Below are positions 1-11,376 of a stretch of DNA of 64,000 nt, piece after piece. The notes beneath the pieces were generated by a model, which saw only the letters and a program-made list of their open reading frames with translations, did not search any database and was not told where the DNA came from. Numbering within the stretch: the first letter of the stretch is position 1; every line of letters begins with the position of its first letter. Source of the stretch: Pleodorina starrii (taxonomy: Eukaryota > Chlorophyta > Chlorophyceae > Chlamydomonadales > Volvocaceae); assembly GCA_030267565.1 (NCBI GenBank), contig BRXU01000005.1, positions 2,714,001 through 2,778,000 of the forward strand, read 5' to 3'. The position numbers and the translations under genes were made by a program.

Positions 1-763
1 GCCAGGCACAGCCGCGGAGCCCCAGCAGTTGCAGCATGTCCGAGTCGGCACTCACAACCACCGCGCGGCGGACCTGGCAGCGGAGGGAGGCGGTGGATGC
101 GGCGGATGAAGCGGCGGTGGATGCAGCGGCGGTGGACGATGTGGACATTCTGGCCGAGGTGGCGGCGGTGGGTTGGGCGGCGCTGTCGGCCTGAGGAGTC
201 GTCTGGGGGAGGGAGGGTGAAGGGCGCGGTGGGGTGGGAGGGAGAAAGGAAGGGCGAGGAGGGCGAGGGATGGGAGGGCGACGCAGCGGAGGGGACCCAG
301 CGGCGCGTGGGGTTGGGCGGGCGGACGGGCGGGCGGGCAGCAAGCTCTTCCGCCCGAGCGGAGTGCTTGTTGCATACAGACTTGCGGGTGTGCGTGCGGT
401 GCGGTGCGGCGTTGTGTTGCGTGCTTCCCCGGCCGCCGTGGTGGGGGTTTGGGGGGTGCCGGTAAACCCGACCAGGCATTTTGGGCGAGTGGAGTGGCGT
501 CGAGAGATTTGAGACGAGTTAAACGCTGCGCTCGACGAGGTCCTCAGTTCTCTGTTCTCTCATTCTCACCGGCGGCTGCAGCAGGCCAGTCGCCAGAGAG
601 GCGATCAGGTCGTCGGCCTCGTGCCCCGGCAGGCCGTACAGCGCCAGCCCGCCCAGCTGCCGTACCGCCTGGACGAAGCGGAAGAGGTGCGGCGGCGGGC
701 GGTCCATCAGAGCCTCACACGCCTGACGCAGCGCCAGGGGGTCGTACTGTTGTCGTACATACG

Positions 764-798
<35 letters not shown>

Positions 799-1517
799 GG
801 CCGTTGTTGTGTATTGGCTGCCCGGCTGTCGCCGCCAGGATGTTTTTCGGCGCCGCCCCCAACCGTGCCGCCTCGCAGACCATGCTGCTGCTGTTGCTGT
901 TGTTGCTGTTGCTGCTGCTTCTTGCGCTGAAGTCTGGCGTGCCGGTTGTCAAGGTAGTTGGGGACGGCGGCGCGGCGGACGTCCGGGACGTGGGGTGGTG
1001 TCGAGGTGGTGGTGGTGCTGCTGCTGCTGCCGCGCTTGTTGTCAAATACGACGTAGAATTCGTTGCAGGAGGTGAGAGTCAGCAGCGCTTTCAGCCAGGT
1101 GACAAATGCATCGGCGTGGGTAACCCCAAAGCCCGCGTCGCCCCGTGACAGCAGCATGAGGTTCGTGCCATCCAGGATGGCGGCGTCGAAGGGGGCGACT
1201 GAAGGGGAAGATCCGTGCCCCCGGTGGAAGGCATGCCCCAGCTCAGCATTTTGGTAGGCGCCGTTGCGGCGTGTAGCGACATGGGAATGCAAGCTCGGGA
1301 ACGGCGCGGCTGTTGGCAGCGCACGACTGCCAATCGAAGCTGCGAGAGGACAGCTTAGGGGCAAGGCCTCTGCGCGTTTCAGATCATCACCACGTCGATA
1401 TTTTGTACCAACGAGGGCAATCCTAATGAAGTGCCGTCGGTGCAAAGGTATTGACGGCAAGTGCCTTTGCTGAGCCGACTTTGGTCTTAAACCCTGAATC
1501 GCAGGATGTTTTTGCAT
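1..1517 (-). CDS. 5'-3' exonuclease (Pol I/FEN-type PIN-like), 5' part; runs off left edge
   Basis: Predicted 5'-3' exonuclease of the family resembling the N-terminal nuclease of bacterial DNA polymerase I, likely acting on DNA flaps or RNA primers. Exon 1 is 570-1517 (about 316 codons, ATG at 1517). Exon 2 starts at 73 and leaves the window. Exon 1 ends CCG|GTGAGA in phase 0 and joins a CAG acceptor at 74-76. Family motifs appear in order: ILDGTNL near residue 115, VVFD near 157, GHEADD near 298, and in exon 2 VVSADSDMLQLLG. The acidic residues of EADD and SxDSD are the metal-binding type. The first ~100 residues are basic and Ser/Arg-rich, so an organelle transit peptide is likely but inferred. 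Two polyglutamine runs (CTG repeats on the + strand near 766 and 883) interrupt the domain between the VVFD and EADD motifs. The family call is firm; the exact start and C-terminal end are not. Confidence 0.87.
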
Positions 1518-1841
1518 TCCTTACATTGAAGCATAAGTTTTGAACACCTGTTTTGTAGCATATTTACACTTATCGGAGAGCTGTCCCGCAATCCACGGCA
1601 CTACTGGGGTTGCTTTCTCGTCATGCACGACAGTTTCCTTCCAGTATGCGGTTATACCAATGCTGAAAACCTTAATACTTTTGCTTCATTACAGTCTGGC
1701 TGTGCACAGCCTAATCCGTGCAAGCAACTCATACTTTGGGTGCCCAGGCTTTGACAGTGACCGATAACCGACCCACAATATAGTTACATTATATTTCGAT
1801 TGTGTTATACATCCGAAAACACACACCTCTATCGCTCATTG
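1518..1841. promoter_or_regulatory. Divergent intergenic region between exonuclease and sulfotransferase genes
   Basis: About 320 bases separate two divergent start codons, so both promoters must lie here or inside untranslated leaders. The sequence is clearly less GC-rich than the flanking exons. An AT-rich patch at 1777-1797 (contains TATATT-like strings) lies about 45 bases before the sulfotransferase ATG and is a weak TATA candidate. No other element was recognised. Confidence 0.35.
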
Positions 1842-4324
1842 ATGAGGGCCAAGGGCGCCCGTCGCTTCGCGTCGGCTAGGTGTCTATCTGCTATCGCCCT
1901 GCTTCTCGGATGCCTGTGCCGACACAGCCTCGCGCTCAGCTCATCCCCCACATTCGCTGCTAATGATGTTTTCACTGGCGGAAACCTCCTCGCCCGCTCG
2001 CGGGACATCCTCTCAGCTCGCGGCGATGACGCTGCCGGACAACCGGGCCCCTCCCTGTTCGAGCAGGCCTTCACGGCCACATACAACAGCAAAGAACCCG
2101 ACCAAGTCACCCGAACTCTCACGCAGTACGCGCAGCTTGTGAGCTTCGTGGAGCGCACGCCTTCGCTCAATGCCACCCAAATGGCATTCCTGCCCGAGCT
2201 CGCCAGCGCCGCGGCCCTGGACATCGTCCGCGCGGCCGTCCGGCTCTATCGCGGTAACAGCACCGACGCCGCTTCGCTGGCCGCGTCGCTGGTCGGCATC
2301 GCCCGCCAGCTGCGCGCCGCCGCCGGCGCCGCGCCCTGGCGCGGCTTCGCCGCCACGCGCCGCGCGCTGCTGGGCGCAATTCTCAAGAAGCGCGTGCTGG
2401 ACTTCCGCGGCCGCTTCCCGCCCAACGTCGACGCCGCGGCGGATGCGCTGCTGCTGCAGCTGTTTCAGCTTCACAAGGCCTCCGCGGCGGCGCGCGGCGC
2501 GGTTCAGTTCTTCCACGTCTCCAAATCCGGCGGCACCAATCTGTGCCAGGCGGCGGGCGCCAACGGCTGCGCGTCGCTGGGCTTCGACACGCGCACCAAC
2601 TGCCTCATCCGCGACTTCTCCGACCAGCCGCGCTGGGTGTCGTACAATGCCCACAAATTCCTGCAGACGCGCATGTCGTCGCGACAGGGCCTGCCCTGGT
2701 TTGTCAACTTTCACAGCTTCCGACCGTCGTACAGCTGCGCGCAGCGCCGAGCCTACCTCCTCCGCGACGGCCTCACCTTCTACGCCAACGAGTACACAAA
2801 CCCGCCCGGCCCCGAAACCACCACCGCCACCACCGCCACCGGCATCGCCACCGCCTCCGAAACCATCACCACCAGCGCCGCCAACACAACCGCCACCGGT
2901 AACGGCGACGGCGCCGTCGCCGTCGACAGCGTCGCCGCCGTCGCCGCCGCCGCGATGGCGGGCGGGCCGTCCAGCACCATGTGCGAGCAGGACTTTGTCA
3001 ACCTGCTTATGGTACGACATCCGTACGACAGGCTCAAATCGCAGATCGGCTGGGTACAGAAGCTGTACAAGGAGTACTACCTGGATGTAGACACGCAGCC
3101 CGCCTTCCTAAACCGCACCAGCGGCTTCTGGGAGCGACTCATGCCGGCCGGCGTCAACAACTACTACGTGCGCAGGTAGGTACGGCAAGATACGAACATG
3201 TGCCGTGCACATGTACCGCATGCATTACTACAACTCCCAGCCTCTGCCCCATTCCGTACCGTGCCGTGCCGTACCATGCCATACAACTATCACGAAGCCT
3301 GCACCACCCTGCTGCGCCGCGCGATGCTGCACTGCTGCTGTTTTTTTCAACCACAAAAAAACACCAGTATTAACACGTATACGACAACTGCTGAACCGGA
3401 AAACGACGCGCTGTGTCTCCCTCCGCTTCCGCTTCCGTTTCCGTTTCCGTTTCCGTTTCCGTTTCCGTTTTCCAATGCGTTCCGACGGGGCGCGGCGGGG
3501 CTGGTCGCAGCCTGCTGGGTCACCGCTTCTTCGAGTTCCCCGTCCTGGAGGTGGCTCCCGCCCACCTGGATCTCGCCAAGCTGGCGGCGCTGCAGCACGA
3601 CATCCTGCTGGTCCTGGAGGAGAAGGGCCGCTCCGAGGCGGCGCTGCGGCTGGGGCTGGGCTGGGGCGCGGCGGGCCTGCGCGACGGCGCGGTCCGCAGC
3701 TCGGCGGAGCTGGGCGACGAGGTGGCGCTGCCGCTCGACTACGACGCGATGCTGCGCCGCAACGCGCCCGACGTCGAACTGTACGGCTTTGCGCGGGAGA
3801 TGCAGGCGCTCGACGCGATGCTGTGGAACTACGCGGCGGCGGCGGATCGACGGGCCGGCGGCGCACTGGTCGGGAACAGCGGCGGCGGCGGCGGTGGCGG
3901 CGACGCGCAGGCGGCATGTGGGTACGTGACGATGGGCTCGCCGGAGGCGGCGGCGGCGCTGCAGGAGCGGCTGCGCGGGGTGGAGCTGCCGCCGAAGGCG
4001 GCGGCGCTTGGCGGCGGCGGCGGCGCCGCCGCGGCGGTTGCGGCGGACGGCGGCGGCGTGGACGCAGCAGCAGCAGCGGCCGGTGGCGTCAGCGGCAGAG
4101 CCGTTGGCGGCGGTTTCAGCGGCAGCCGCTTCGGCGATGCCCCGGCGGCGGCGGATGACGCCGGCGGCGGCGTCACGGCGGCGGCGCCGGGCGGCGGCGC
4201 GTCTGGCGGCAGGGGCCCCTCGGTTGTGTCCATCAGCCGCCACCACCAGCACCGCCGCGGCGGCCGACGGCTGCTGCGGCTCAAGACGCTGCAGGCCTGG
4301 GGCCGCCAGCGCGGCAGGCGGTAG
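1842..4324 (+). CDS. Sulfotransferase-like protein with signal anchor
   Basis: Predicted Golgi/luminal sulfotransferase that would transfer sulfate from PAPS to a carbohydrate or protein. Exons are 1842-3175 and 3511-4324, 715 residues. The donor is CGCAG|GTAGGT and the acceptor GGTCGCAG; the junction reads YYVR-SLLGHRFF in frame. ATG 1842 was chosen because the longer frame upstream opens only with TTG. Residues ~5-32 form a basic start followed by a hydrophobic stretch, a signal peptide or type II anchor. FFHVSKSGGTNL (near 221) resembles the 5'-phosphosulfate-binding loop, and LMVRHPYDRLKSQIG (near 387) the 3'-phosphate-binding motif. A Thr/Ala-rich low-complexity insert of about 60 residues sits between them, and the C-terminal ~180 residues are Gly/Ala-rich. 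Volvocine extracellular matrix is heavily sulfated, so matrix modification is a reasonable but unproven role. The acceptor substrate cannot be read from the sequence. Confidence 0.82.
3424..3470 (+). repeat. Hexanucleotide TTTCCG repeat in sulfotransferase intron
   Basis: Roughly seven tandem TTCCGT/TTTCCG units lie about 40 bases upstream of the intron's 3' splice site. The array is pyrimidine-rich and could serve as an extended polypyrimidine tract. Confidence 0.8.
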
Positions 4325-7300
4325 CTGCCGGCTGCGGCTGCGGCTGCGGCTGGCGGCTGCGGCTGGCGGCAAGTAGGTGCCGGCCGATGGGCGCCCAGGC
4401 GGAGGAAGGTTGCTGTGTCGTCGTTTTGCGGCGGTTGAGAAACGTGTGCCGAAGACACGGCGGGGTTGCGTGTTGGTGAGCTACGGTTTGATACCGCTGC
4501 GTGCCGCCGCCCCCGCATCCAGGCGAGTGGGGCAAGGCATCGCAGGTGGGGGATTTATTCTACGCTGTGTGAGCGATGGTGGTGGTGGTGGTGGTGGTGG
4601 TGGTGGTGATGGTTCGCTGCGCTGAAAATGCGCCGGTGCGCGGTGGTAGGACGGCTGGCGGCCCGCGGTGTCGGCGGTGTGCCAGCGGTGCATGTTGGGG
4701 GGGCCTCCGCCTCGCGAGCAGGAAGGAGGAGCCGTGGGTGTGGGAAGCGTGGGGGCTATGCCGGTTGTGCGGTGTGGGAGGGGTGGGGGCTGTGGGCTCT
4801 TGTTTTAGGCGCTGTGCGTGTGGCTGCGATCCTGCGAATGTGGCTTGGCGGGGTGACAGCGGTTGCATCCCCTTAGACGTAATGCGGGTTTGCGCCCCCT
4901 TAGAAGCGTACTTTAGAATGCCCATGATTCTGGCCTGCCATAACACGGCACCATACCAGCCTGCGCATTACACGGCGTGCCTAGGGTTGTCAGGGCGCTG
5001 GTGGTAAGAGTAGGTGTTCGGATGGGATGGGATCGCCATGGCATGGGTGGCGCCAGATCAGGGCAGTAGCATCACCCGGCGGGGCCATCCGGTTGGTTGT
5101 ATCTCGTCGCGAGGCAAGGCAGGTAGGGTCGTAGCTGAGACATGGCCAATGGCGCAACTGCGCTGAGACGTAGCTGAGGGCGTAGTTGCCATTGAAGTCA
5201 TTGAACTCAAACTAGGGATTTTGCGCCGCCAACGGTCTGGCTGGCATGGTTGTACGGTAGTACGGCGGATAGCGGCACGTGGTCGTGCGTAGTGTGCGAT
5301 AGCTGCGGTCAGGGTTATGGCGGTTGTTATCTATGGGCTTCAGCGGAGGCGCGAACACAATCCCCCGTAGCTGCTTTGAACTTTAGAAGCTTAGAACCCG
5401 TATGGGATTATTCCTATTCTTCGTGTAGTGCTCACTTCGGCATTCCTAGCCATGGCCCTCGGCCAAAACATAGTTCCTGATGACACGCCCGACACGATTA
5501 GCGCTTGGGCAGGTTAGACTCTTCATTAGCTGTTTGGTGGACCGATATCAGCAATTAGCTGCTTGCCCGGCGTCCTCTTAAGTTTCGACATAGTCGCGTG
5601 CGTAGCGTTGTGGGCAGTGCCGAGCGCGTCGATGGGCCGGTGTTGATGGAGAACAGGAGGAGTACGGTACTCAGCAGTGTGCTCGCGCCGAGACCAACGG
5701 GGCCACGGGGCCCAATGAAGACGGGAAGGCGCGGAGTTGGCGGGGGTGAGGGCTGAGGGGGCGCTTGAAGGCAATACGGGACGGCGAGTGGACGGGCGTC
5801 CGTTGTGGGCGACACAGCGTTACTGGCCGGTACGGCCAGTACGACATGGCATGTAACCGTCAACGTCACGTAATGTAAGCCGTTTGATTAATTACAGAGG
5901 AGCTGGATAACAGCTACATAGTGCGATCGCACAACTCTGTGGGTCTAATGTTCAATAGAACATCTAGACCAGGCCACTAATAACCAAATCACCGGCGAAA
6001 TTGTCAGCCGTGTCGGCCGGCCGCGGGGGGGTCGGTTGTGGGGGGCCCGCATGGACGGACGCCACATGGATTCGGTTGACGGTTGGAAGTACGGCAAGCG
6101 TCCGGGGAGGGCGGCGCTGCATTGCACTTTACTCGCGCCGTCGGGTCCCGCCGACCCTGACTCTCGCCACTCGTGGGCGCACGCCGCAACCTCCGTAGGG
6201 ATAACGCGGATCGGGGATCCGCAGAGGGCTGGATCGGGAGGAGATTGATACCGGTAGTGCGTTACAAGCATGGAAGCCACCGACACGCACAAGGCCCACG
6301 TGGCAAGCAGGCCGTGGCAGCTGGCAGGCAGTTCCCTTATTAGGGGCGGGCCTTGGTCTGCTGCGAAACAGCGGCCCCATAAGAGCCCGTTTCAGATCTC
6401 TATATAGTGAGAGCCCATGCCAGAACAGTTATACGACGGGAATGCGGTATTCATGTACGACAAGAGAACTGCTGGCACGGACGTACAACAGCCGTATGTC
6501 ATCTGGACGCCATCCCTTGCCAAACAACCGTCGCGCATACAACCCGCGGCTACGCGGTTGCCGTAGTTGTCAGGCATGTCGTACAGGAGAACTGCAGTAC
6601 GAAAGGGGTCCGCACGCAGCCTCACGCGGAACCACAATAGGGCTGCCGGGGATACCGGTATCGAATAGGCACCAAAAAGCGTTGTAGCCGTACGGCGTCG
6701 GCGAGAATGTCGCAGAGGTGCACCACTGATTCCATCAGTGATTTGTCCATGCAGACAACCTGGCACCATATACGAACAGCGGAACGTCGACATGGTTGCT
6801 GTGCCGAATGGTTGTTCGAGCTTGTTCGAGATACTCGTCGCGTCGCCGATCACTCCACATTCGCCGTACAGCCATCCATGCCGTACAACCCACTGGCGCC
6901 AAGGGTTTGCGCTTTTGTCCTGTAAAAGCAGAACACGGCAAGGGGTTCAAGAGCAAAACAAGGCAAGGGGTTTCCGGTGGTGCTCAGTTATTCGCGGGTG
7001 GCCGACGGCCTGCAGGGCTGCAGCCGACTTCTTACGCTCGTGCGCAGCCTCGTTATGGTCCCTAAGGGTCAGATTTCGGTACAGTATGCGCGCACCATCC
7101 CCCCTGGAAAGGGTTCCTTCCACCAGCAACCCATCTGAACAAAGCTGAAGACCCACGGAGCAAGTCGAGCGGCAGCGGTACACATAGAGCTAGGCTGGCC
7201 TGTTAGCCGAACGGTGAACGCGCATAAAGCAACCCCGTTGAAAACTCTTGACAGCTGCTGCCAGGAATGAGTTATAGTACGAGAGCGGGAAGGAAATTTG

Positions 7301-7354
7301 CGCGTAGCCCTGCCTACCTCCTGTACGCACGGGCTCCAACTACCGCCGGCATCC
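4325..7354. other. Gene-poor stretch after the sulfotransferase gene
   Basis: No gene is supported here. The first kilobase is GC-rich and repetitive, with a GGT trinucleotide run at 4576-4608. From about 4.9 kb base composition falls and only short overlapping frames appear on both strands, none with a recognisable motif or splice pattern. The first 300 bases probably contain the sulfotransferase 3' untranslated region; no TGTAA signal was found close to its stop. Confidence 0.5.
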
Positions 7355-7604
7355 TCAGCGCTTCTTCGCGTTGTGCTCCGCCTGAGTCCGCGCCTTGCAA
7401 GCGCACCTGTCGCCCTCGGGCACGCCGAACAAAGCCTGCGGAGCAAAGCGGACAACAATTGCCGAACCGGTCGGACAGTCTCGCGACTGGGATGGGTGCA
7501 CAGCTGCACTTGCATGTTATCAGTGTACTTACGGAGTCGATGTGGTTGCCGCAACCCACCCAGGTGGGCTTCTGGCACGCTGGGCAAGTCGACTGCTGGC
7601 ACAT
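7355..7604 (-). CDS. 50-residue CxxC...PTWxGCGxHID micro-protein, copy 1
   Basis: Two-exon gene for a tiny Cys-rich protein. Exon 1 is 7533-7604 (24 codons, ATG at 7604, first ATG of the frame) and exon 2 is 7355-7435 (26 codons plus TGA). The donor is TCC|GTAAGT and the acceptor CTCCGCAG, phase 0. The joined protein has CPAC, then PTWVGCGNHIDS from exon 1 and ALFGVPEGDRCAC from exon 2. This matches a small uncharacterised eukaryotic family with CxxC, TWxGCGxH(I/V), then a GVPxxxRCxC-like segment. The conserved Cys and His residues suggest a zinc site (inference). A related gene with the same intron position and phase lies about 1.9 kb away on the same strand, so the pair probably arose by tandem duplication. 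No function is known to me; the family match rests on recalled motif shape. Confidence 0.8.
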
Positions 7605-9298
7605 TTTACAGAAGACGGAAGTTTCGGCGCGGCAGGACACAGCAAGGGAGAAATTGCTATGACGGTTTATAACTCGCGGTGTGAAAAGTATTTTCTTGTG
7701 AAACGTACTCTTGCTAGCTGTATTTAGAAGGGGCTGTGTCGATGCTCGTACGATGGATGACGAACGGATTAGCCGAAAGTCACGGAGCCCACTACGCAAG
7801 TACTACCGTTTCAATATGCGATATGCTATATTTTGTTTCCATATGAAACGCCTTACAAGCATGTTAGGAGCACTGGTTGCTTCAGTGACTGGCGTGGGAG
7901 TTTGAGTGCAATGGAACCATGGTTAAAATGGTTGCCCAATGTAGCAAACCAATGCAGTTTTTGCTATGGTGTGGCGTGCACCATAAAAACAACGCTGTGC
8001 GTTATGCACGATGCAGTGTACTGCATGGGCTTGCACATTTGCGCGCGCCCCTGCCTGGGACCGGGAGGCGGGCACGGGTGGACTGGCACGGACTGGCAAA
8101 ATTCATACCATGTTTACCAGCTGTTGTGAGCTGCTCCAAACGCCACCAGTTCCAAGAAAGCTATTGTGAAAGCGTACCTCACACGGCAGGACTCGTATGA
8201 ATTTCTTACTTCTGCGTGAAATTCGACGCTGTTTCGATGCCCTTGGGCTACGGGTGCGTCACCTAGGCCCCTTCCCGAGTGCTCTTCCAAGATCCCAACC
8301 TATGCCCATCGCCCCAGGGCTGACAGATACCCGCCTCCCACCTCCTCCCAGCTGACCGAGCGCGTGCACGTTGCATCCCGTTGCTTGGTGCTCTTGGTAC
8401 AGCCTAGGCCCCGCCCTCTTTGCGAAGAAGTCATGCCCTGAATGCCTCACGCGCTGCTTACATGCTATACATCGGTCTCCAGTTTGGTGGTCCAACCCGC
8501 TCTACACACATCTCACGTTTGGTGATCAGGGTCCTTCCGTGCCTTCGAGGAGGTACCATTTCCGGACCGACAAGAAGGCGGGCGAGTGGCTGCCGCTGCT
8601 GCGGCGTCCAACGATGCGCGCCATTACACCGACCATCAACAAACAGATGACACGGGTTTGATAATATGCGGGCCATCGGTACCCAGGAAGCTCGTAAATC
8701 CAGGGTGTCTGGTACGGCCTGTACACGCATGTACGGCTCTATGCACTCCCCAACCACTCACTGCCACAACACGGCTCAAATCAGGTGAAGACCTTCTGAA
8801 CCAAGTCAAAGTTGCAACAAAGGAGACTACCAACCGGCAATATGCCATCGCCTGCCTTTCCCATCGTGTCCGGGCAGGGCGACGAGCGGAATGCCCCCAT
8901 GTCGCACCGCCGTACCCAACTCGCCCATGATTCGGGTCGCCCACGGGATGCACCCCCTATGCATCATGCAGTAACTAGAGATGCATCACGTCGACGACTA
9001 CCGTAAACTGGCGTTGACTGGAGGGTTCCACGTTCCAGGGTGTCCTGGGCGCTTCCGCTTTCCCCGCTCTCTCCGCGCCTCCATGCTAAGCCAAAACGGG
9101 AATTGGCAGGATTTCAAGGATACCTGGGGAGGCAGGGGCGAAAGCGTTATCGGGGAGATACTGATCACGTGATCTGGGAGCACTTCACAGGCCGCACCTA
9201 TCCACTTGCGTCGCATGATGACCACCACGCACGGCAACAGGGTACACAAGCCTACCTGCCGTGCTAACTGGTATCATTGCTCCTGGCAGTATGCGAGT
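7605..9298. other. Spacer between the two micro-genes
   Basis: This holds the promoter of copy 1 and the 3' flank of copy 2. I see no other supportable gene. Frames here are short, overlapping and without motifs, and no third copy of the PTWxGCG exon was found in it on either strand. Confidence 0.45.
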
Positions 9299-9552
9299 CT
9301 AAGAAGTGGTACAGTGCCCGCCCTGCTCCTTCCTTTCGGCTTGCGTCCGGGCCTTGCACGCACACCGATCCGCATACGGCACATTCGCAAGAGCCTGGGT
9401 ATGTTGCATGCAACAGCCAAGCGTGAGACAAGGAATTTCGGACGCGTACGCGCACTCATGGCCGGACTCATGGCACTAACCGAGTCGATATGCCTCCCAC
9501 ACCCAGACCATGTGGGCTTTTGGCATGCTTGGCATGTGGTCTGAAAGCACAT
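9299..9552 (-). CDS. 55-residue CxxC...PTWxGCGxHID micro-protein, copy 2
   Basis: Paralogue of the gene at 7355-7604. Exon 1 is 9481-9552 (24 codons, ATG at 9552) and exon 2 is 9299-9394 (31 codons plus TAG). The donor is TCG|GTTAGT and the acceptor CATACCCAG, phase 0, at exactly the same codon as in copy 1. Exon 1 encodes CQAC followed by PTWSGCGRHIDS; exon 2 continues ALANVPYADRCACKARTQAE. The two copies share 16 of 24 exon-1 residues and the block RCACKARTQAE, but the C-terminal tails differ. Retained splice sites, open frames and all Cys/His positions in two diverged copies argue that both are or recently were functional. A metal-binding role is inferred only from the Cys/His pattern. Confidence 0.8.
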
Positions 9553-11140
9553 CCTGTTATGAGTGGTGTTATAACTGCGGCTACTTATCAGTTAAAGATG
9601 ATTACGCGTGGATTACCGGTGCAGTTGGAAGGGCAAACTCTCAAATCAGCTTATTTTCCTCTATGTGTTATTTTAGGTACTTTGAGTGAACCTTGTTGAG
9701 TTGTACCGTAAGGCGAGGATTACGGAATGAGGCAGCGGTGTTCCGGAGCCAAGTCCGAGCCCGAAACCTTAACCTACATTTCCAAGCGGTTGCTTAGCGG
9801 GTAAAAATGAATTTGCAAATCTTTTGATTTATGCCTCTAGGCGCACCAAATGCAGCAAGGACTGTACGGGCCCACCGGTGATGTGGGCGGGGGCAGCGGG
9901 GGGCAGCGGGCAGGGCCTGGCAGGGCGGGGACAGATTACATTAGACGATGTGGCAAATATGCACTTCTGCGTTTCATCATGCCATACCATATTGATTCTG
10001 TAGGCTCGCTATCAACGACATGTTTTTAAGTCCGTACGTCTCCGGATGGCAGGCACTCGAAACTCTGTGCCGATGGAGCCCCGCTCTGCCCCGCCTTGGG
10101 ACCGGTGTGGATGGCAACGGGTGGCGCCTCGCGCCAGGGACACCCCCTTGTCATGCTGGTTTTCTGCACCGTCCGATACGCGTGCCATCGTTGCAGTTAG
10201 TTGGCGAACGGTCTCCGACCGTGGGTCACTCGAATTATTGGCTGCTGGTATGGTCCTTCCTGGTCCTTTCCATAGTACGATTCCATTCCGTTCGATAGTT
10301 TATCATGTTAGCATTTGTCTGGTATTTGTGGAGACGTTTCCGATACGTTTTCCGATTAGATATCTCGCTCGAGGGAGGCCGATCTGCTCTGACGGTCGGT
10401 GCTCGGTGGCTTTGACCCTCTTTGACGAGTCAGCGCGTTCGTGGTCCGCGCTCCTGGGCATGTGTACGAGAGTCATCTTCCATGCTGTTAGGTTGTTATC
10501 ATTACGTGGAACAGGTTCCCAGTAGTACACAGCAGTACGCAGTGATCGAAGACATCCCGACAGCGTCCCGAATGGCTGAGGCCGCATTAAGCGCCACTTT
10601 TGCTAGCGCAGGCTGTCATACGGTATCCAGGAAGAAATCGAGCCTGCCCAGCCCTTGTTAGCAAGGAGCCAGAGTGCGTGAAACAAGGTGAAACCCATCG
10701 AGTTCGGTAATGCGGCGTGACAACCCCTCTCCCTGTGTGGGGCCTTACACCTGGTGCGGTGCTTGTGGCTGCGGTCGCGCGGAGACGCAACCCTGAGGGA
10801 CGTTATGCCGTACAAATCGGAGCTTGAACAGGCCACCAGCGTAGCAAGGCGCCGTTTTTGCGTTGATTGTGATAGGCTGTGATGTTGCTTGATATCCAAC
10901 CCAGCCAGATGGGATCCTCAAATCATCCTGCTAGAGTCATTGGACAGGATGTTTTGCCGGCTGAGCGGGCGAGGGCCGGAGCCTGCCGGAGGCCCGAACA
11001 AGCGAGTTCAGTAGAGCAAGCTGTATCCCTTCTCGCTCCTAGACATGACATGCACTTCATTTCTTCCTGGCTGGATGGATAGTGCAGTTGAAGTAGACGG
11101 ACAGCGTTCTGCAGAGATTTTTCAGCCGCCATCGGCACTT
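9553..11140. other. Non-coding stretch before the split-repeat element
   Basis: No gene recognised. It includes the likely promoter of micro-gene copy 2 just above 9552 and a G-rich tract near 9890-9930 (repeated GGGCAGC/GGGCAGG). The remaining frames are short and featureless. Confidence 0.45.
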
Positions 11141-11363
11141 AACTGAAGGTTTTCTGAGTGCAACGCTAGAAAACCAAGGTTTTCTGTGAACTCAGAGGAG
11201 TTGTGCCCTCATAAGGGCGTTGGTACGGCACATGGTGCCAGTTAAGGTGTCCGCGAAGGCGTGGAGGAGTGATTTTCGGGTTTTGTAGCTACATAGGGTG
11301 GTTGCTGCGAGGCTGTGGGCATTAAGGCCTTAGCGATAGCTTTCGCGGTAGCCGGCCCTCACC
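11141..11363 (+). repeat. Split repeat block A1
   Basis: Left terminal block, matching 12664-12886 at a constant offset of 1523. It contains the near-palindrome GCCCTCATAAGGGC, and its last 23 bases (from 11341) are also the first 23 of block B. Confidence 0.85.
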
Positions 11364-11376
11364 ATTAATTTTAACA

